DNA from: Eudorina sp. 2006-703-Eu-15
Lineage: Eukaryota; Chlorophyta; Chlorophyceae; Chlamydomonadales; Volvocaceae
NCBI GenBank assembly: GCA_003117195.1
Contig: BDSI01000048.1
Span: forward strand, 248,001 to 312,000
Direction: 5' to 3'
Length of the DNA: 64,000 nucleotides
Positions 23,201-36,900 of this stretch are shown piece after piece (within the stretch, counting starts at the first letter, position 1; each line of letters starts with the position of its first letter). The notes beneath the pieces were generated by a model, which was not told the origin of the DNA, searched no databases, and saw only the letters and a program-made list of their open reading frames with translations. The position numbers and the translations under genes were made by a program.

Positions 23201-25224
23201 ACATGCGCACGGCGACGCACGTGCGGGTGTCGCGATGCCGGCTGCTAGCTCGGGTTGTCTGCGCAAACAGCACTGCTGCGTGCTACCGTATTGGCTGTCG
23301 GGGGTTGCCACAGTACCTGACGCTGACCTGTGACGAAGGGGGATAGAGGGACATGGGACCCAGTACCGCCAGCCACGAAGCGAACGGCGAGTCGGACCGC
23401 CCATGCATAACAAGGCACGCACTGCGCAGCAGGCGAATGGCGGGAACGTGCACCGCCGCTCCCTTCTGATGTGCTTAATAACGAGCTTGTACACCTATCT
23501 ACCGTACGTCTCCCGTAATAATTTTATTTTTGTTGCCTTACCTATCAACGTACGACAGCATGTCCGGCAATGGCCGGTTACACGGTGGCAGTGGACAAGC
23601 ACACGGCTGGGTATAACTTGCTATGCGAGGCGCGTATCGGGTACGACACCACCGCCATGCGCTGCAACGCCGACGCCAGATGCAAGGCCTTCAAGATGTA
23701 CATGGAGGCGAACGGCAGTGTGTCCGGCTGCACCAAGAGCGCGTTCACGTTACCGCTGGACGCAGCGCCCAACGTGTGCTTCTACACCAAAGTGCTGACA
23801 AGTACGTGCGTAAGCGGCCAGCATGCAAGTGAACAGGCATAATGCGTGCGTGACATGCGTATTTGCTGCTGCGACGTCCGTCAGATCGAGACCGGTAGCC
23901 TTAGTCATGATGTATGACATGGCGTGTACATGGTTATTAGTGCCGTGTTACATACAGGTGTACACGTACTCGCAAGTGGAGGTTCATTTGCTGTTTACCG
24001 ACTGACCGACCGACCGCTCATGCTCGCTCGTGGTGTTTTGGCGGCAATGGCGACCGCCGCCGCCGGTCGTCGCGCGTTTGCTTGCACGTACGGCGATGTG
24101 TCCTGTTTTGTCCTGTTTTGTTCGGTTGGTGGCCCGACCGCGCAGACTGCTCTCAGTCGGATGGCCACCTCCTAACACCTGGCGCCGACCACGGCGGCGA
24201 CGACATCAGCTGCGAAGTGATCAACTCAACAGTGGCCGGCAGCCGCTGCGCCGCGGCCTCGGCTTGCAAGGGCTTCAGCACCGTCACCAGGAGCGGCAGG
24301 CCCTACAGCTGCACCAAGAGCTTGGCGACCCCGCTGGCCACCAGTGCCGGCTGCTGCTTCTACACCAAGTTTCCGACCGGTGGGTGCTTCGTGTGGTGTG
24401 GTGTTGTGGTTGGGTTGATGCGTTGCACATACGTTGTTGGCTGGTGTGTGTATTTGGGCAAGCAAGGCAGACATGCAAAGGGCCAATAGGCCAACGTAAC
24501 GTAAGCCCGCCCGCCCCCGCCCGCCCCCCCAAGTAGGGCTGCGTGACAACGAACGCTGATGGGCTGACGATACACAGCGAGACACATTTCCGTTTGTGTT
24601 TCAATCTGTGTATGTGTGACATGTCAACATACCCTTATCAGACAACGGCCGACCACAGCACGCGCTACCGCCGCACGGCGAATTCGACCGGCGGGGCCGA
24701 CTGCTGCGTGCACCTGATGAGGCCGCACGCGACGGACTGCCGCCCGGCCCTAAGCACCCTACCTAAGCACCCTAAGCATTCTTTGCCTGCAACATGCAAT
24801 CATATACCCATCATATTCATCAAATGGGGGCCGCCCACCCGCTCAAGCAACTCCCCACAGACAACTTCGGGGCTCGCTCGCAGGGGAATAATTTAAATCC
24901 GGAGCCTCCGAGGTGCCGTATGTTGCACCTTACCATAGGCCTCCAAACCCCGTGTGTACGGCCGCATGTGCTGGACGCGCAGGCTGTCCCGCGGCACCTG
25001 GATTCACCGTGAAGGTAGGTCAGGACTTGAGCGGCGGCGGCGGAAACCTTGGCCCGTGCGCGACCCTCAGCATCGCGGATGTCGCCAGCCGCTGCAAGGC
25101 CGACCCCAACTGCAAGGCCTTCAGCACCAAGTACAGCAACCCTGGCGCGCTGACGACGTGCACCAAGACGGTGGCCAGTCCGACCGTGTCTTCTGCCGGC
25201 ACGTGTTTCTACGTCAAGTCTTGA
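20272..25224 (+). CDS. Secreted gametolysin-like M11 metalloprotease with QEXXH site (paralogue 1)
   Basis: Exons: 20272-20326, 20866-21068, 21460-22024, 22289-22650, 22881-23157, 23559-23801, 24146-24379, 24983-25224; 726 residues with continuous phases. Exon 1 encodes a hydrophobic signal peptide (MMASGLLFVIAVFISTFQ). Exon 2 encodes an N-terminal domain. Exons 3-4 hold the M11 catalytic core. The metzincin-type motif reads QESIHNYGLWH, giving predicted ligands Q268, H272 and H278 with catalytic E269. The glycine codon is split by an intron, and STAMGR downstream is a likely Met-turn. Residues about 460-487 are a short SPPPP linker, followed by three six-cysteine modules. Gametolysin and Volvox VMP proteins of this family digest cell-wall or extracellular-matrix glycoproteins. 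Gln in place of the first His is known in Volvox VMP1, reported to prefer copper. Activity and metal here are inferred. Confidence 0.92.
23559..25224 (+). other. Three exon-encoded six-Cys modules of paralogue 1
   Basis: Exons 23559-23801, 24146-24379 and 24983-25224 each encode one module of about 80 residues, bounded by phase-1 introns. The pattern is CP-x3-GY, a D/H-rich GDDI stretch, six Cys, CK(A/G)F and CFYxK. It resembles PAN/apple-type domains (C-x-F ... C-x-K), but that assignment is by eye only. Module 1 is divergent and lacks the GDD signature. Confidence 0.75.
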
Positions 25225-27680
25225 CGATATATATCAATCAAGAAGTGGAGCACGCTGCTATGAGCAAACAAATATGCATGTATGAGTGAAACCGTATGTG
25301 GGCGAGCGGGCGGCGGGCGAGGCGACGGTGTGCACGGTCGGGCGCGTGATGACCTTATGACCGTATGTCTTGCTCGCTTTGCGTTCAAGGTATACATGGC
25401 AAGTAAGGATCGCGCCGGACGGCGGCGAACGAACGAATATGCCTTACTTGGTGTCACGGCGGCGATACTAGTGGAGGTCCGTCCGCCCGACACGTACGTA
25501 CGTGCGTGCATTCGTACATGATGATGAATAATAACGATGCAGCGTGCGCGCGCGCGCGTGCGTGGATGTACATACATCGATTACTGCGCTGTCTATCTAC
25601 TGCGGCATGGTCGGCTGCTGGAATACGTGCGCGCCCAGCCATGCCGTGTGTGCGTGGTGTGAAGCACGGCGGCCTGCTGAGGCAAGTCAGCAGCAGCAGC
25701 CGACCGAAGGATGGAATGAATGCGTCGCAGCAAGCGCGGCAACAGAGCGTGCGTGGGTGGGCGAAAGGTACGTGTACGTACACTGCGCACGTGTACGTGT
25801 CTGGCGCGCGTGGGTCGGTGAGGTCGATGATGATGATCATGAAGATTGGAAGGCTTACATACATGTATGTGGACCTGGGCCGCAATAATGGGTAGCTGGC
25901 TAGGCGCTCTACATTCAGGGGAATGCATGTTTAGGTGAAGGTACGTTAGGTGAACGTACGGATGTACGGAGTCGGCCTTCCGTGTGTCATATCCGTCGTG
26001 CACCGACCGCTAGCTGCTGGTGCTTGTCTGGGGCCACGCAGTTCGAGATTGCTGGCTGACGTACGTAAGCTAGGCAATTAAGGCAATACTATTGGCGACT
26101 GCATTCCTCATGTGTGACGGCAATGCTTGAAGCTTCAAGTGCGTGATTCATCCATCGATGTGTACGGTAGGCAGGGGGCAGCAAGGCGAGGTTGTTCGCT
26201 TATGCATCCACAATCAAGCAAACACAGCTGGAGGAATTGCAGTCTGCAGGTTTTGCGGGGGGCGCGCGACGGCACCTTTGCGGTTCATTTGCGATCCGTC
26301 GTGCGGTCGATCATTTGCATTCATGGAGTTGCAGGCGCCTAATGTTTTGGACAGTGAGCCGCTCGTCAGATCGCGCATGACGAGGACGACGTACTTGCTT
26401 GTGCACAGGCTTAGCTACCGTGATGGGCATTACGGATAGCGAGTGGGGGATGGATGCATCATCACTGCTGCAAGTATGCATGGCTCACGAACGATCCGTC
26501 CGTCAAACCATGCATTGCCGCGCTGTGTGTTGTGTTTACTACTGCATCCTGGCAGGGAACATTCATGCATCTGCTTCCGAAAACTCACACCGCGCGCTGT
26601 GTGTGTGTGTGTGCGTGTGTGTGTGTGTGTTATTCCCGGGCGGTCTGCGCCTTGCAGTCCGCTGTTCAACCTCCTCAAGTCCTTGCAGCACCCAGGGCGC
26701 GTTCCTCAGCAATTCGGAGGCGTGTGTGTGTGTGTGTTTGTGCGCGTTCTCAGGCAGGCCGTGTGTGTATGTGTGTGTATCTTGTTGGTGCGCAGCGTGC
26801 GTGCGTGCCTTACGTGCAGTTCAGCACGTACATGCGCGCATGCATAGAGGACATCTGCACAAGTATACGGGCGTGACATTTGTACCGCGCGCATACATTA
26901 GCTCATGGCCGGGTGTCGCATCTGCTGAGCATTGACGAGGCAAGGCTGTACATATATATGTGGATAGATGGCGACGCGGCGCACGCGTTGGTCGTCGTCG
27001 TCGGTCGTCGTTGGAAGCACTGCCGGCACCTACCTACCTAAGAGCAGGTGCGCGGGAGATGCCAGCACGTACGAACGGAGCGTGGGGATGACGTACAGGT
27101 CCGTCTAGGCGACAGACACACGGCAGGCCGCCGCGTATGCGCGCGCCTGAGTGAATAAATGGGCGGAAGCGGGGACTGCAGATCGCAAGGCATGTCGCTT
27201 GCACGTATGCGATGTTCCGTTGCAAGAATATGTGTGTAGAGGGGAGAGCCGTGTTTCCATGGGTGCCTTGGCTTACCGCTTGGGAAGGCGGATGGGTAGC
27301 TAGTTGCAAAGCCGCTGGAGGATCCCAGGTGGGTAGGTAAGTACGCACCCGCGTGTATGTGAGAAAGTGTGCGTTTTTCGTGGGAGCGGCAAGGCGAGTG
27401 GATGGCACTCTTTCATTTGCGCTGCCCGCAGCTGGTGCGCACTCGCGCCCGTACGTACGGTACAGCCGTACTTCAAGCCAACTGCCAGGCGGAAGTTGTG
27501 TATGACAAGAAGGCGTGGCACGCACGCAAGCAGAAACCTTCTTGCCTCCGTGAATTTGTTGACGTTGGACGGCGTTATTGCTGGATGCTCTAATTGCTGA
27601 ATACAGCAGGCCCCATCTTGCTGTGACAACGACATGATTATTTGGGGAGTGCGGCGCAAAGTGGGGAGGGGAGGTCGCTA
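25225..27680. other. Intergenic region between proteases 1 and 2, 5' part
   Basis: No gene recognised. Alternating purine-pyrimidine runs are frequent: (GC)n near 25545-25560 and GT repeats near 26598-26632 and 26720-26780. The open frames here are products of these repeats. Confidence 0.55.
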
Positions 27681-27688
27681 GTGAGACA

Positions 27689-27924
27689 CAGGGTGGCTAT
27701 CTTAAGATATGAATATATATTTGGCCGAAAATCTTGAGTTTTGATAGATACTTTCCCTCGGGAGAAAAATGAGGTTTTAGATACTCATGGCCTCTCGCGC
27801 GGGGAAAAGCCCCCTTGAGTAGATAAAATGCCGGCAAAAGCTCCCTCCGACAGATACTTTCAGCACGATTGGGCGAGGAGTATCTCCGGCCGTAGATACT
27901 CTGCAAAATAAGATAGCCATCCTG
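27689..27924. mobile_element. 236-bp hAT-like MITE
   Basis: Terminal inverted repeats CAGGGTGGCTATCTTA (27689-27704) and the complement of CAGGATGGCTATCTTA (27909-27924) match at 15 of 16 positions. The element is flanked by the perfect 8-bp direct repeat GTGAGACA (27681-27688, 27925-27932). A CAGG start and an 8-bp duplication are typical of hAT transposons. Several AGATACT-type motifs occur in both orientations inside it, like hAT subterminal binding repeats. There is no coding capacity, so it must depend on a transposase encoded elsewhere. Confidence 0.9.
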
Positions 27925-28039
27925 GTGAGACACACAAGTCAACCAACACTACTTGACTGTAAGCCCCGGGCATGTCGATCTGCGGTCGGTGCACGCTGAC
28001 AGCGGCAAGCGGGGGCAGTGGCGTGCGCAAACAGCAGTT

Positions 28040-28192
28040 AGGGGGGGCTGGGTGGGGTCATGGCCCGGTGTGTTTTTTGTGTGCGGCGTTGAGGTGTGGA
28101 GGTGTCTTGCCGCATTGGCGGTGGGGCCTGCTGGGGCTTGCCCTGGTATACACCGGTGATCCCTTGGGGGTCCGCTGTAACGTTCTTTCATT
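28040..28192 (+). mobile_element. Short LINE 3' end fragment (copy 3)
   Basis: The stretch from CTGGGTGGGGTCATGGCCCG to CCGCTGTAACGTTC matches the last 150 bases of the LINE 3' UTR seen at 7489-8067 and 43020-43170, with the ATTC-like tail TTTCATTC. CAGTTA occurs just upstream (about 28033) and just downstream, a possible but imperfect target duplication. Confidence 0.82.
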
Positions 28193-28303
28193 CAGTTAAG
28201 GTTTGGTGTTGCATTCCCGTCGCTGACTGCCATGTCTTCAGCCCTGCCTCTTATTCACAGCAGCAGCAGCGCTCTCACACGACCCTCTGTCGTGAACTGC
28301 CGT

Positions 28304-29136
28304 CAGTGTTTTTTTTCGTTTATAGGGGGGAATTTTTCGTTACAAGTAATAGGGATTTTCGCAAACTATTACTTTGCCGTTGGGCGCTGGGGGGGCCTCC
28401 GCCCCTCCCAGACCCCCCCCCCCCGATAAGTTTTAGTATCCACGTGCGTTATGCTTGTGCCACGATTGTTGCAGTGTTGGGTGTTATGATAGGCCCGACC
28501 CGGCCGAGGTGCTTGCACGCCTGTCCAGTCATGCCGCTGCCAATGGGATCCCCGCCCGCGCCTTCCTCTCCAGCCATGCCGCTGCCATCGCGATCCTCGC
28601 CCTCTGCCTGACGTCCACCATCGCCGCTGCTACCGTCCTCTATTACGACACTGAGCTTACGACGCTTCCGTGTACCACGGTTTTCAACAACCGGGATTAG
28701 AGCGTCGGATTCGGGCGTCCCGAGCTGCAGCTGAAGCACTGCCTATGTGTTGCCGACATCCGTTGAAGCGTCCAAAGAGCGTCCAGCATTTGTGGTTAAC
28801 GGTGTGTCTGGCTGCTTAGAAGGCCTACCATGCTTGGGTTCTTTAGCTTCTGAGTATTTTGCTGCGTTTTAGCGTTTAGACCAGTCAGAAATGCTCCTAT
28901 ACCACGTTGACTCCCGGGCGTAACCTTCTTACGACTGTCCATGGCATATTTTGCATTAAACTATGTATGAATAGCCCATTGCATCAAAATTTGGCCTGCG
29001 CTCGCTGGTTGTGTGGTTGAGACCATTTTGGCTGAAGTAATGAGTCCGTGCAGGCCGAACTGAAACTATTCCTTACTTTTCAAGCCCAAAACCCCGATTT
29101 ATTACTTTTAAGTAATCTATTACCTAAAAAACACTG
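28304..29136. mobile_element. 833-bp hAT-like non-autonomous transposon
   Basis: The ends are CAGTGTTTTTT (from 28304) and its inverted copy AAAAAACACTG (ending 29136). They are flanked by the exact 8-bp direct repeat ACTGCCGT at 28296-28303 and 29137-29144. The CAGTG terminus and 8-bp duplication fit the hAT superfamily. Subterminal ATTACTT/AAGTAAT motifs recur at both ends. No transposase-like frame is present, and the internal open frames are short and featureless. The ends differ from those of the 27.7-kb MITE, so this is a separate family. Confidence 0.88.
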
Positions 29137-29144
29137 ACTGCCGT

Positions 29145-30977
29145 CCTCTTACGTCGTTTGTGGCGTGCCCTGGCTGCAAGTGTTTACTGGGCACGTGAAT
29201 TGGATGGATGGTGCGCTGCGTGGGTCATACGTGGCAGTGATAGATGTTGTAATTGTAAGGGTAACGTGGTTGATTGGCTCGTCGATAAAGCGGAACCTCT
29301 GCGCATATGGGATCCTTTTTGCACTGCTTGACGGAGACGCCTGAAGGTGTTCGAGCTACTGGCGGTCCGCCTAGGACTAGGCACCCCGCCGATCGATCGA
29401 CAGGCACTGCTGCGAGCGAGACACCGACCCCCGCAGCAGCACGCACGCACCGCAGGGACTGTCAGGTGGGAGCCGCCCGCTACTGTGCTACTGTGCTGCT
29501 GTGCTACACATCCACCCCGACAGGCAGTGGCGGTACCCCGCGAGGCAGGCTAGGGGTAGGCAGGGGCACGTAGGGGTGAAACCCATACACCCAGTGGATG
29601 CGTCCTTTGACGAACACGCTATCGTGCATCTGTGCATGACGGTCCGACCCTCACAGCTGCACACGCCGCCGCTGCTGTGTCCGAGCGATCCACAGCGGCG
29701 CGCGTGTGCAGCTGTGGGGTGGGGCCGTTTCGGGGTCCTTGCGATTCTTGCTGCTCGGAAGCCTGGGTAGGTCTGTTGATGCAGGGCGTCCTGCCGCAAG
29801 CTCGTGTCCACCGGTGTCCATGTACGGTACCCGGATAGACAGACCGGCGTACGTGATCGGTTTTTGAGCTGTCGTATGTCGAAGCAACGCGCGCCATGGC
29901 GAAGTGTGTGGGCTTCTTCCATACGCTGTTAAAAGTCAGGCATAGTACAGTTCTGCTGACACTAACTTGGACTGCAGCAACACCAAGGGTAATTAATGGT
30001 AAAACAACCTTTCACGTTTTTCTAAAATCACTAGTCTCTCAGCATGGATAAGATATACATGGGTAACATCTGACCACGCCAGCGCGTTCGGGGTGGATTC
30101 CGATCCCGCTTCTCATAAGGGTTCAGTGGGCAACACGCTCAAGTTCTTCGCACCTGCAACCCACCTTCATAATAAATTAGTAGCGTAGTCCACATGTGCG
30201 GCAGTATGCTGTCATTTTGCAAGGCCATTCTAGTGTCATTCGCAATAAGATCCAACGGTTCGAGGCCTTCACAGGAGGTAAAGCGATTATCCGTGATGAA
30301 ATAGCAGCCCATCATACACCATGAAAAAATACATTTTTATTTTTGTTAAATACTGTATTCGGCTCCTAAAGATTAGTAGTTTAAGTGTGCGGCACTTGAT
30401 GTTCGTCCATCCTTAGTCACGCATTTTGCAATAGAATTCCCTAAGGGCATTTCAAATGCCAATATAAAAGCTAAACTCTTAAATACGCACAGAACTTACC
30501 CCTTGATTGTCATCGTACGGCCTGTTGCCCGCGCCTGTGGTACAGACAGACAAGCAGGCTGACACGTTTCCCTAAAAACTGACTAATTCCGGAAACCTCT
30601 GTGAAGTTACCTAGATGGTTTGCCCCCTATAGTTGCCTGTAATTCCTTGTCAGCTGCTGGGGGCTCTTCGGTGAGGGTCTGACTTCATGCTCAGCGCGCT
30701 TCATTCTTCAATGCTATTTTAGAATCTCGGGTTGGATCATTGCTCATTGGATTGCCTTGATCCACGTTTCCCATAACGTGTTTAACTTGGCACACGAGTC
30801 GTTTGCAAAGTTGATAAGTAAGGCAAGCAGCTTTTCAAATAACTGTAACTACATTACGGCTTTGGGCTTGGTTTCTATCGTAATCTGTACGTACATACAC
30901 TGTTTCTGCTGTCTCTGAAACGGCGGGCTCCACAGTTATTAGGCATCGCGCCACAGCCAGGGCTCAACCGAGGAAGC
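29145..30977. other. Intergenic region upstream of protease gene 2
   Basis: No gene recognised. It is AT-rich from about 29940 onward. The promoter of the gene starting at 30978 should lie at the right end, but no diagnostic element is visible. Confidence 0.5.
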
Positions 30978-33900
30978 ATGCTTGTCATCTTTACTCTGAT
31001 TATAGCAGTGGAAAGTACAGGTGTGAAGAGCGCGTCATACAACACTCCGTACGCGTTTTCGCCCACCTCACATCCCGGCACGCCGTGCTGGCCAAATTTT
31101 GCTCTGGGGCTTTGTTGCCTTTCCGAGCCTGCCCGTGCCTGTCCGTGCCTGTCCGTCCTCGTTCGGTCGTCGTAGACGCTTGATTTCATGGATGGTTACG
31201 TGCACGCTCTTCAACGGATGTGCGTGTATGCAGTCGTCGAGATCATCGATGCGATGCGATGCGATGCGATGCATTGTTGCCACTCTGAGACACACATCGC
31301 CCGCTCGGATATGATCTGCTGAGAGCCGACATTGGCCCAACATATATACATGTGTGCTTATTACCTGTCAACGTATCCCAGAACGAAGTCCGGCGCCCTA
31401 CCCCGCCCGAACCAACACGCGCTCGCTCAAGACACATGCCGCGACGCTCCCTGTTTAAAGCACCTCGCTCGTGGCTTTCTTTGATTCGCAGTACTTGCAC
31501 GTGGCCAAGTTGGAGGCGGTTCGATTCTTCGAAAGACGATCTCCGGCGAATTGATGTTTGTCACGGTGGACGGAGGGCAGCAGTTCCTGGTCCGTGACGA
31601 CACGGGCGCACTGGTGCCACTCGGCTCCGAGTACAAGCTTCCCGGCACCGACTCAAACGGAATTCCAGTTCTTCCAGGTTCAGTAATACGGCTGGTAGGT
31701 TGTCGGACGTCCTCCGGTGCATGTATGTGCCAGTGGCACCACGATTGCAAGTTTGCTTTGCGTGGCTTGATCCGCGGTGGTGCGAAACTGAGGGCGGGCG
31801 GCGTGCTACGTGCAGCTTCCTGTGTATCTGATAAGCGAACCATCGAACCATCGACCTAGCAGTATTACGTAAAGGATTCTACAGTGGACCACGCGGGTCA
31901 TCGGTGGCAGCCGAAGCATGACCGCATCGCTATCCGCCGACCTGCCGCCTGGAAGATAGATAGTTGAACGAACGATTACATGAGTGAGTGAATGATGATG
32001 GGACAGCAGCTGAACCCCAGTCACCTAAGCGAATCATCCACGCCTACCTACCAGGAGAGACCTGGCGACAGCCCACACGTGCGTGGCAACTTCCAACCAA
32101 CAACGGTCAAATTGCCCTTGCTTGCCTGTGAAATCCCGTGCACACAGGATTGCAACTTCAACACCGCCACAAGCCAGTGCATTCCTGACGCAGCAACCAT
32201 TGTTACTGTCATCCGGGGTGCCACGGCCCTGGCACCGAAGCCCGGCGACACGGTGTCTCAGAGTCTGCTCGTCATGATTCTGGACTACCCTGCGTGCAAT
32301 ATCCGTTCAACCATTACCGAAACTGCTGTACGGCAGCTGTACCTGGGCCCAGATCAGGATGGCAACGGGGGTCTCGCGCTCAAGTATGCGCAGTGTTCGT
32401 ACGGCAGATTGTCGTTGAATCCAGGCACGTTCAAGGCTATCGTACTTCCTCATGACTGTTCGTCGGCTGTCACCAGCTCGTGCAGCTGGTGGGCCATTTC
32501 TACGCTGGCGGACATGGCAGCCAGGGTGCAGATCGGCACGGCCGCATTTGCCGGCTTCACACACTACGCCTACGTGCTGCCGCCCAACTTACAGAACGTC
32601 TGCACGTGGTCGGGTCTGGCGCTGCTGCCTGGCAGGCAGACATGGTTTCAGACATCCTCGTACGGTATCAATCGGTGGGCCACCGTCATGCAGGAGGGCA
32701 TCCACAATTACGGTGAGCGAAGGGCCGCGGTGAAATAAAGGGACATGAAACAGCAGGTGGTCCAACTCCCAGTAGCAACAACACCCGACCGAAGGGGCGC
32801 CCTCCGTGCTCCGTCAGATAGGTATCAGTCACCAGCTCGCCACCCAGCAGCTGCGTCTCCGGAACAAACGACATGCACGCCTGCGTGCGGCGTTGAACGC
32901 ACGGAAGCTGCGGTGTGCCCGCCCTGTGTGCTGGGTTTCGATTTGGAATGATTTGGAATGTTTGCCAAAAAAGACGGTCTTTGGACCAGGCTCCGCCTAG
33001 GATGCTGGATCTGTACGGCATGCGTGCTGTATATTAGATCGAGTCCGCGCAGACACCATTATCTTGCAGCACATAAATAAACTGCCCGCCGTTTGCAACA
33101 GGTCTGTGGCACTCGTGGCAAGGCGGTGTGGAGTACAACGACTACTCGACTGCCATGGGGCGCGGCGATGCCTGCCCCAACGCCGCCGAGATATCGCGCA
33201 TGGGCTGGGCCACTCCCGCTATCGGCGGAGACAGGATAGACTTGGGTGTGCTGCAGCCAGCAGGAGCCGCCAAGTTGTTCACCCTGCCCGCCACCTACCT
33301 GACTGGTAATAATAGCTACCTGAGAGTGCAGCCGAACTGGCTCCCCGGCTACACTGCGACGGGGAAGAACCTGTACATCGCGGTCCGTGTCGCAAAGAAC
33401 GGGGACGCTGCGCTGTCACCTACCTACGCGGGCAAGGTCAACGTCCACGAAGTGAACGCGACGATGGTGAGCACAGGCGCGCGCACAGGCGGTAGCGTAC
33501 CTGCCTCGTTGGCACGCAGGGACTACCGAAAATCTATTAAGCAAGGCGCCGACCTGCAATCAATCGCTGGCTCGGCGCAGCACCATTAACATTAATAATA
33601 GCAAAAACGATAACGACTCCCGGTCCCCTCCCCGCCAAGTGATTCGATCGGCTGCGGGTCTCCAGGCAGTCCTGGCGCACTGGAAACTGGTGTAGTGGCC
33701 GGTTCGGCTGCGTGACCCCCCGTGGGCGATGGAGGGTGGGTGCGCAGTCCTTGGATGGTAGGGGTTGATGATATGAGGCGCCTACTTGCTGTATATATGG
33801 GCCCTTTGGAACGCCATACGGGTCCAGCCACCTTATAACGGTTGCATAATAACAAAAACAACATCAACACTTCGAATGATAACAAATAACAATAATAAAA

Positions 33901-36900
33901 CATGATAAAGATTATAATTATTACGTGATAAAAATTATAATTATTACCGTAATAATATAGAATATAATTATTAAGTATTGAATGAATGAATGAATGTATT
34001 GTAATCTTCATACGTTGGAAAACTAAACCTTACGCAAGGGTGTAGCGATTCGCTGAAATCGCAGACGCCGTTCGCTGGCTCGGTTGAAAGCAAGCAAGGT
34101 TCGGGGCACGCATCAAAGTGTATGTATACATGACATGACATATGTACAACTGTCGCGGGATAACTGTACGTCGCGTTCATTCCAACAACTAATAACTATG
34201 TACGCACACCTCGCCATGTACGTATGCTGACCAGGATAATGGCTTTCCGTCCCAGTTTCCCACCAGCGATCGGAGAATTTCCTTCATCGGGGCGATTTCA
34301 CCCATGTCTCAAATGACGTTCAGCGAGTACAAACTGGTCGTGTACGGCGGATCCTGGGTCAGCGGGGACTACCTGCGGGTGTACGTTTGCCGCTTCGTCA
34401 ACGGGGCGTCCGAGTGTCCCTCCATTCAGAGCCTGGAGGGAGGCGGCACCAAGTCGCCCTCCCCGCCGCCGCCAGCTGCCAAGCCCTCTCCGCCGCCGCC
34501 TCAACGAACCAGTAAATCTCCTCCGCCGCCGCGGAAGCCCTCTCCGCCACCGCTGTCACCACCTCCACCGCCGTCACCACCGCCCCGAAGGTACATGCCG
34601 CCCGCACCAAGGCCATCATCGCCGCCGAAGTCGCCTTCGCCAAAACCGCAGCCACCTACGACAAGTAAGCGAGCTATATTTATCCTTAGCAGCCATGAAA
34701 ATGATGACATTGTTCACATGTATATGGGTCAATTCAGGTAATAACTATACAATCAAAGAGAACAAACACAACCATGTATAGAGAATGACGTGAGTAATCC
34801 TATCTATTGTGGTTTCAGGTAGTGTTGATGTATGATTACGGAGAGTGCCTTGTACGGCTTTGCCAAACCGACTTGCAACTACTGGAAACAAGATACGCAG
34901 TAGTTATTCGATAGTGAATATATTTTTTTGACGAAATAATAACCTAAACAAAAGACCCCGCTGTTGCCCTAGTTGCCCATTTACAGATACATTGCACGAA
35001 CGCGCGCGTCTACATACCTAGCTATCTAACTGGATGGACATGCTGCTTTCGTTCCGCGCTGCCTTGCTTGCACGCACGCACGTGACCGTCTGCTGCGTCA
35101 CAATTTATTCATCGGCATTCTCCGTCTGTTTGCTATCTGTACTGCTGCTGCAGGGTGCCCTGCAGTTCCTGGCTACTCTGTGTCCACGGACAAGGACCAC
35201 GTGGGGGACGACATCGCCTGTGACGCATTAACCGACCTGGCAACCGCCACCGCCGCCTGCTCCGCCACCCTGGAGTGCACATCCTTCAACACCTTCGTCG
35301 CGGGCGGGTCAGCGTATGCGTGCACGAAACGAGTGTCTGGCCCCCTGGCGAATTCAGCGGGAACCTGTTTCTATACAAAAAATGGTACAGGTGCGTGCGT
35401 GCGTGAGAGCCAACAAGCAACCATGTATGCAATAATGAACTGCGTTCGTTTGCGTATCTATCTGTCTACTTTCCGTAGCTGGTGATGAATCCTCATTGCC
35501 CTGCTGCCAGCGCGCGCCCTACCTGCCTGCTGTTTACGTCGTCCAGCTACGTAGCTAGTTGCGGGGTACAGGGGGTCTATCTATCTATATAAGAGCTTTA
35601 TATATTTGTAAGCGCGCTTACAGCGAGTGAGGATGCCTTCATTTCTTTATTTATTTAGTGCGCCTGCCTGCCTTCGACTGTTCGCGCTGCCGGTGCGTGC
35701 GTGACTGCAGTTTGTCCACCGATTCCTGGCTACGCTGTGGGCCCCGACCTGGATCACTATGGGGACGACATCCGGTGCGAATCCGGCATTGGCTTCACCA
35801 CGGCAGCTATGCGCTGCTCAGCGGACGCAACCTGCAAGTCTTTCAACCTCTACCTGGACTCGGATGGGGACATGGCGGGCTGCATCAAGAGCGCCGCGTC
35901 CCAGAACAGAGTGACACAGAACATGTGTCTTTACACAAAAGTCAAGAGAGGTACGTACGTACGTAATAATAATCATCAGTTCATCACATGCTCTTCGAAC
36001 CGTTACTATCTACTGTTATGATTGCTTCTTAATTGCTCGCTGTGGATGGATTATTTTACGAACGTTCGTTATTAAGCAGCAGCAGGCTACATGCTTAAGA
36101 CGTACAGGCTAGCAGCGCGCGGCTCTTCTGTATTACTACTGTTCACAGCAGGACCTACCAAATAACTAATATTATGTTTGCTTGCGCGCCGCTGCATCGA
36201 TACACGGGCGGTTTGTCGTCTCTGCATTCGTTCAGATTGCCAACCGATCAACGGTTACGTGCTGACAGCGGGCGCGGACCATTATGGAGACGACATCAGC
36301 TGCGACACGGTCGGTGCGCAGAGGGCAGCCACCCGCTGCAATGCGGCGTCCGACTGCAAGTCCTTCAACGCATTCATCAACACGAACGGCAAAGTCATGT
36401 CGTGCCAGAAGCGAGTGGCGGGTCCTCTTTCGACAGACGGGGCCGTCTGCTTTTACACAAAAGTTGCTACCTGTAAGTTAATAATACCATTCAGGACAAC
36501 CCTCGCTCTGCTACAACGAGGGGTAGGGTAAAAATGCATGCCTGCCTTCTCTGATTTCTATAAAAGAGTAGTCAGTGCCGCCTGTAAATGTGGATATTAT
36601 AAAAGTGGGTATTATTAATTAATAATATTATTACATTATTGTTAGTTTTAATATTTTTATTATTGTTCCTATCCGCATGTATCCCAAACAGTACATTATA
36701 TCCGTATGTTATTATTATACTACAGTATTTCTATTGTTTTTACTGATGAATCACATCGGATCACATGCGGATCGCAGCTCCGCCCGTCAGATAGACAGCA
36801 TGTAACAGAATACTGTATGTATTGGTTACAACCGAAGGGACAGAAGGGAGCTGCTGCCTAGTTATTCTTTTTCTAGTATTTCTGCATTATTTGCTGAGCC

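Noticed and set aside
25209..27525. Numerous Cys/Val and Thr/His repeat open frames
   Set aside because: They come from GT and GC dinucleotide runs in the intergenic DNA.
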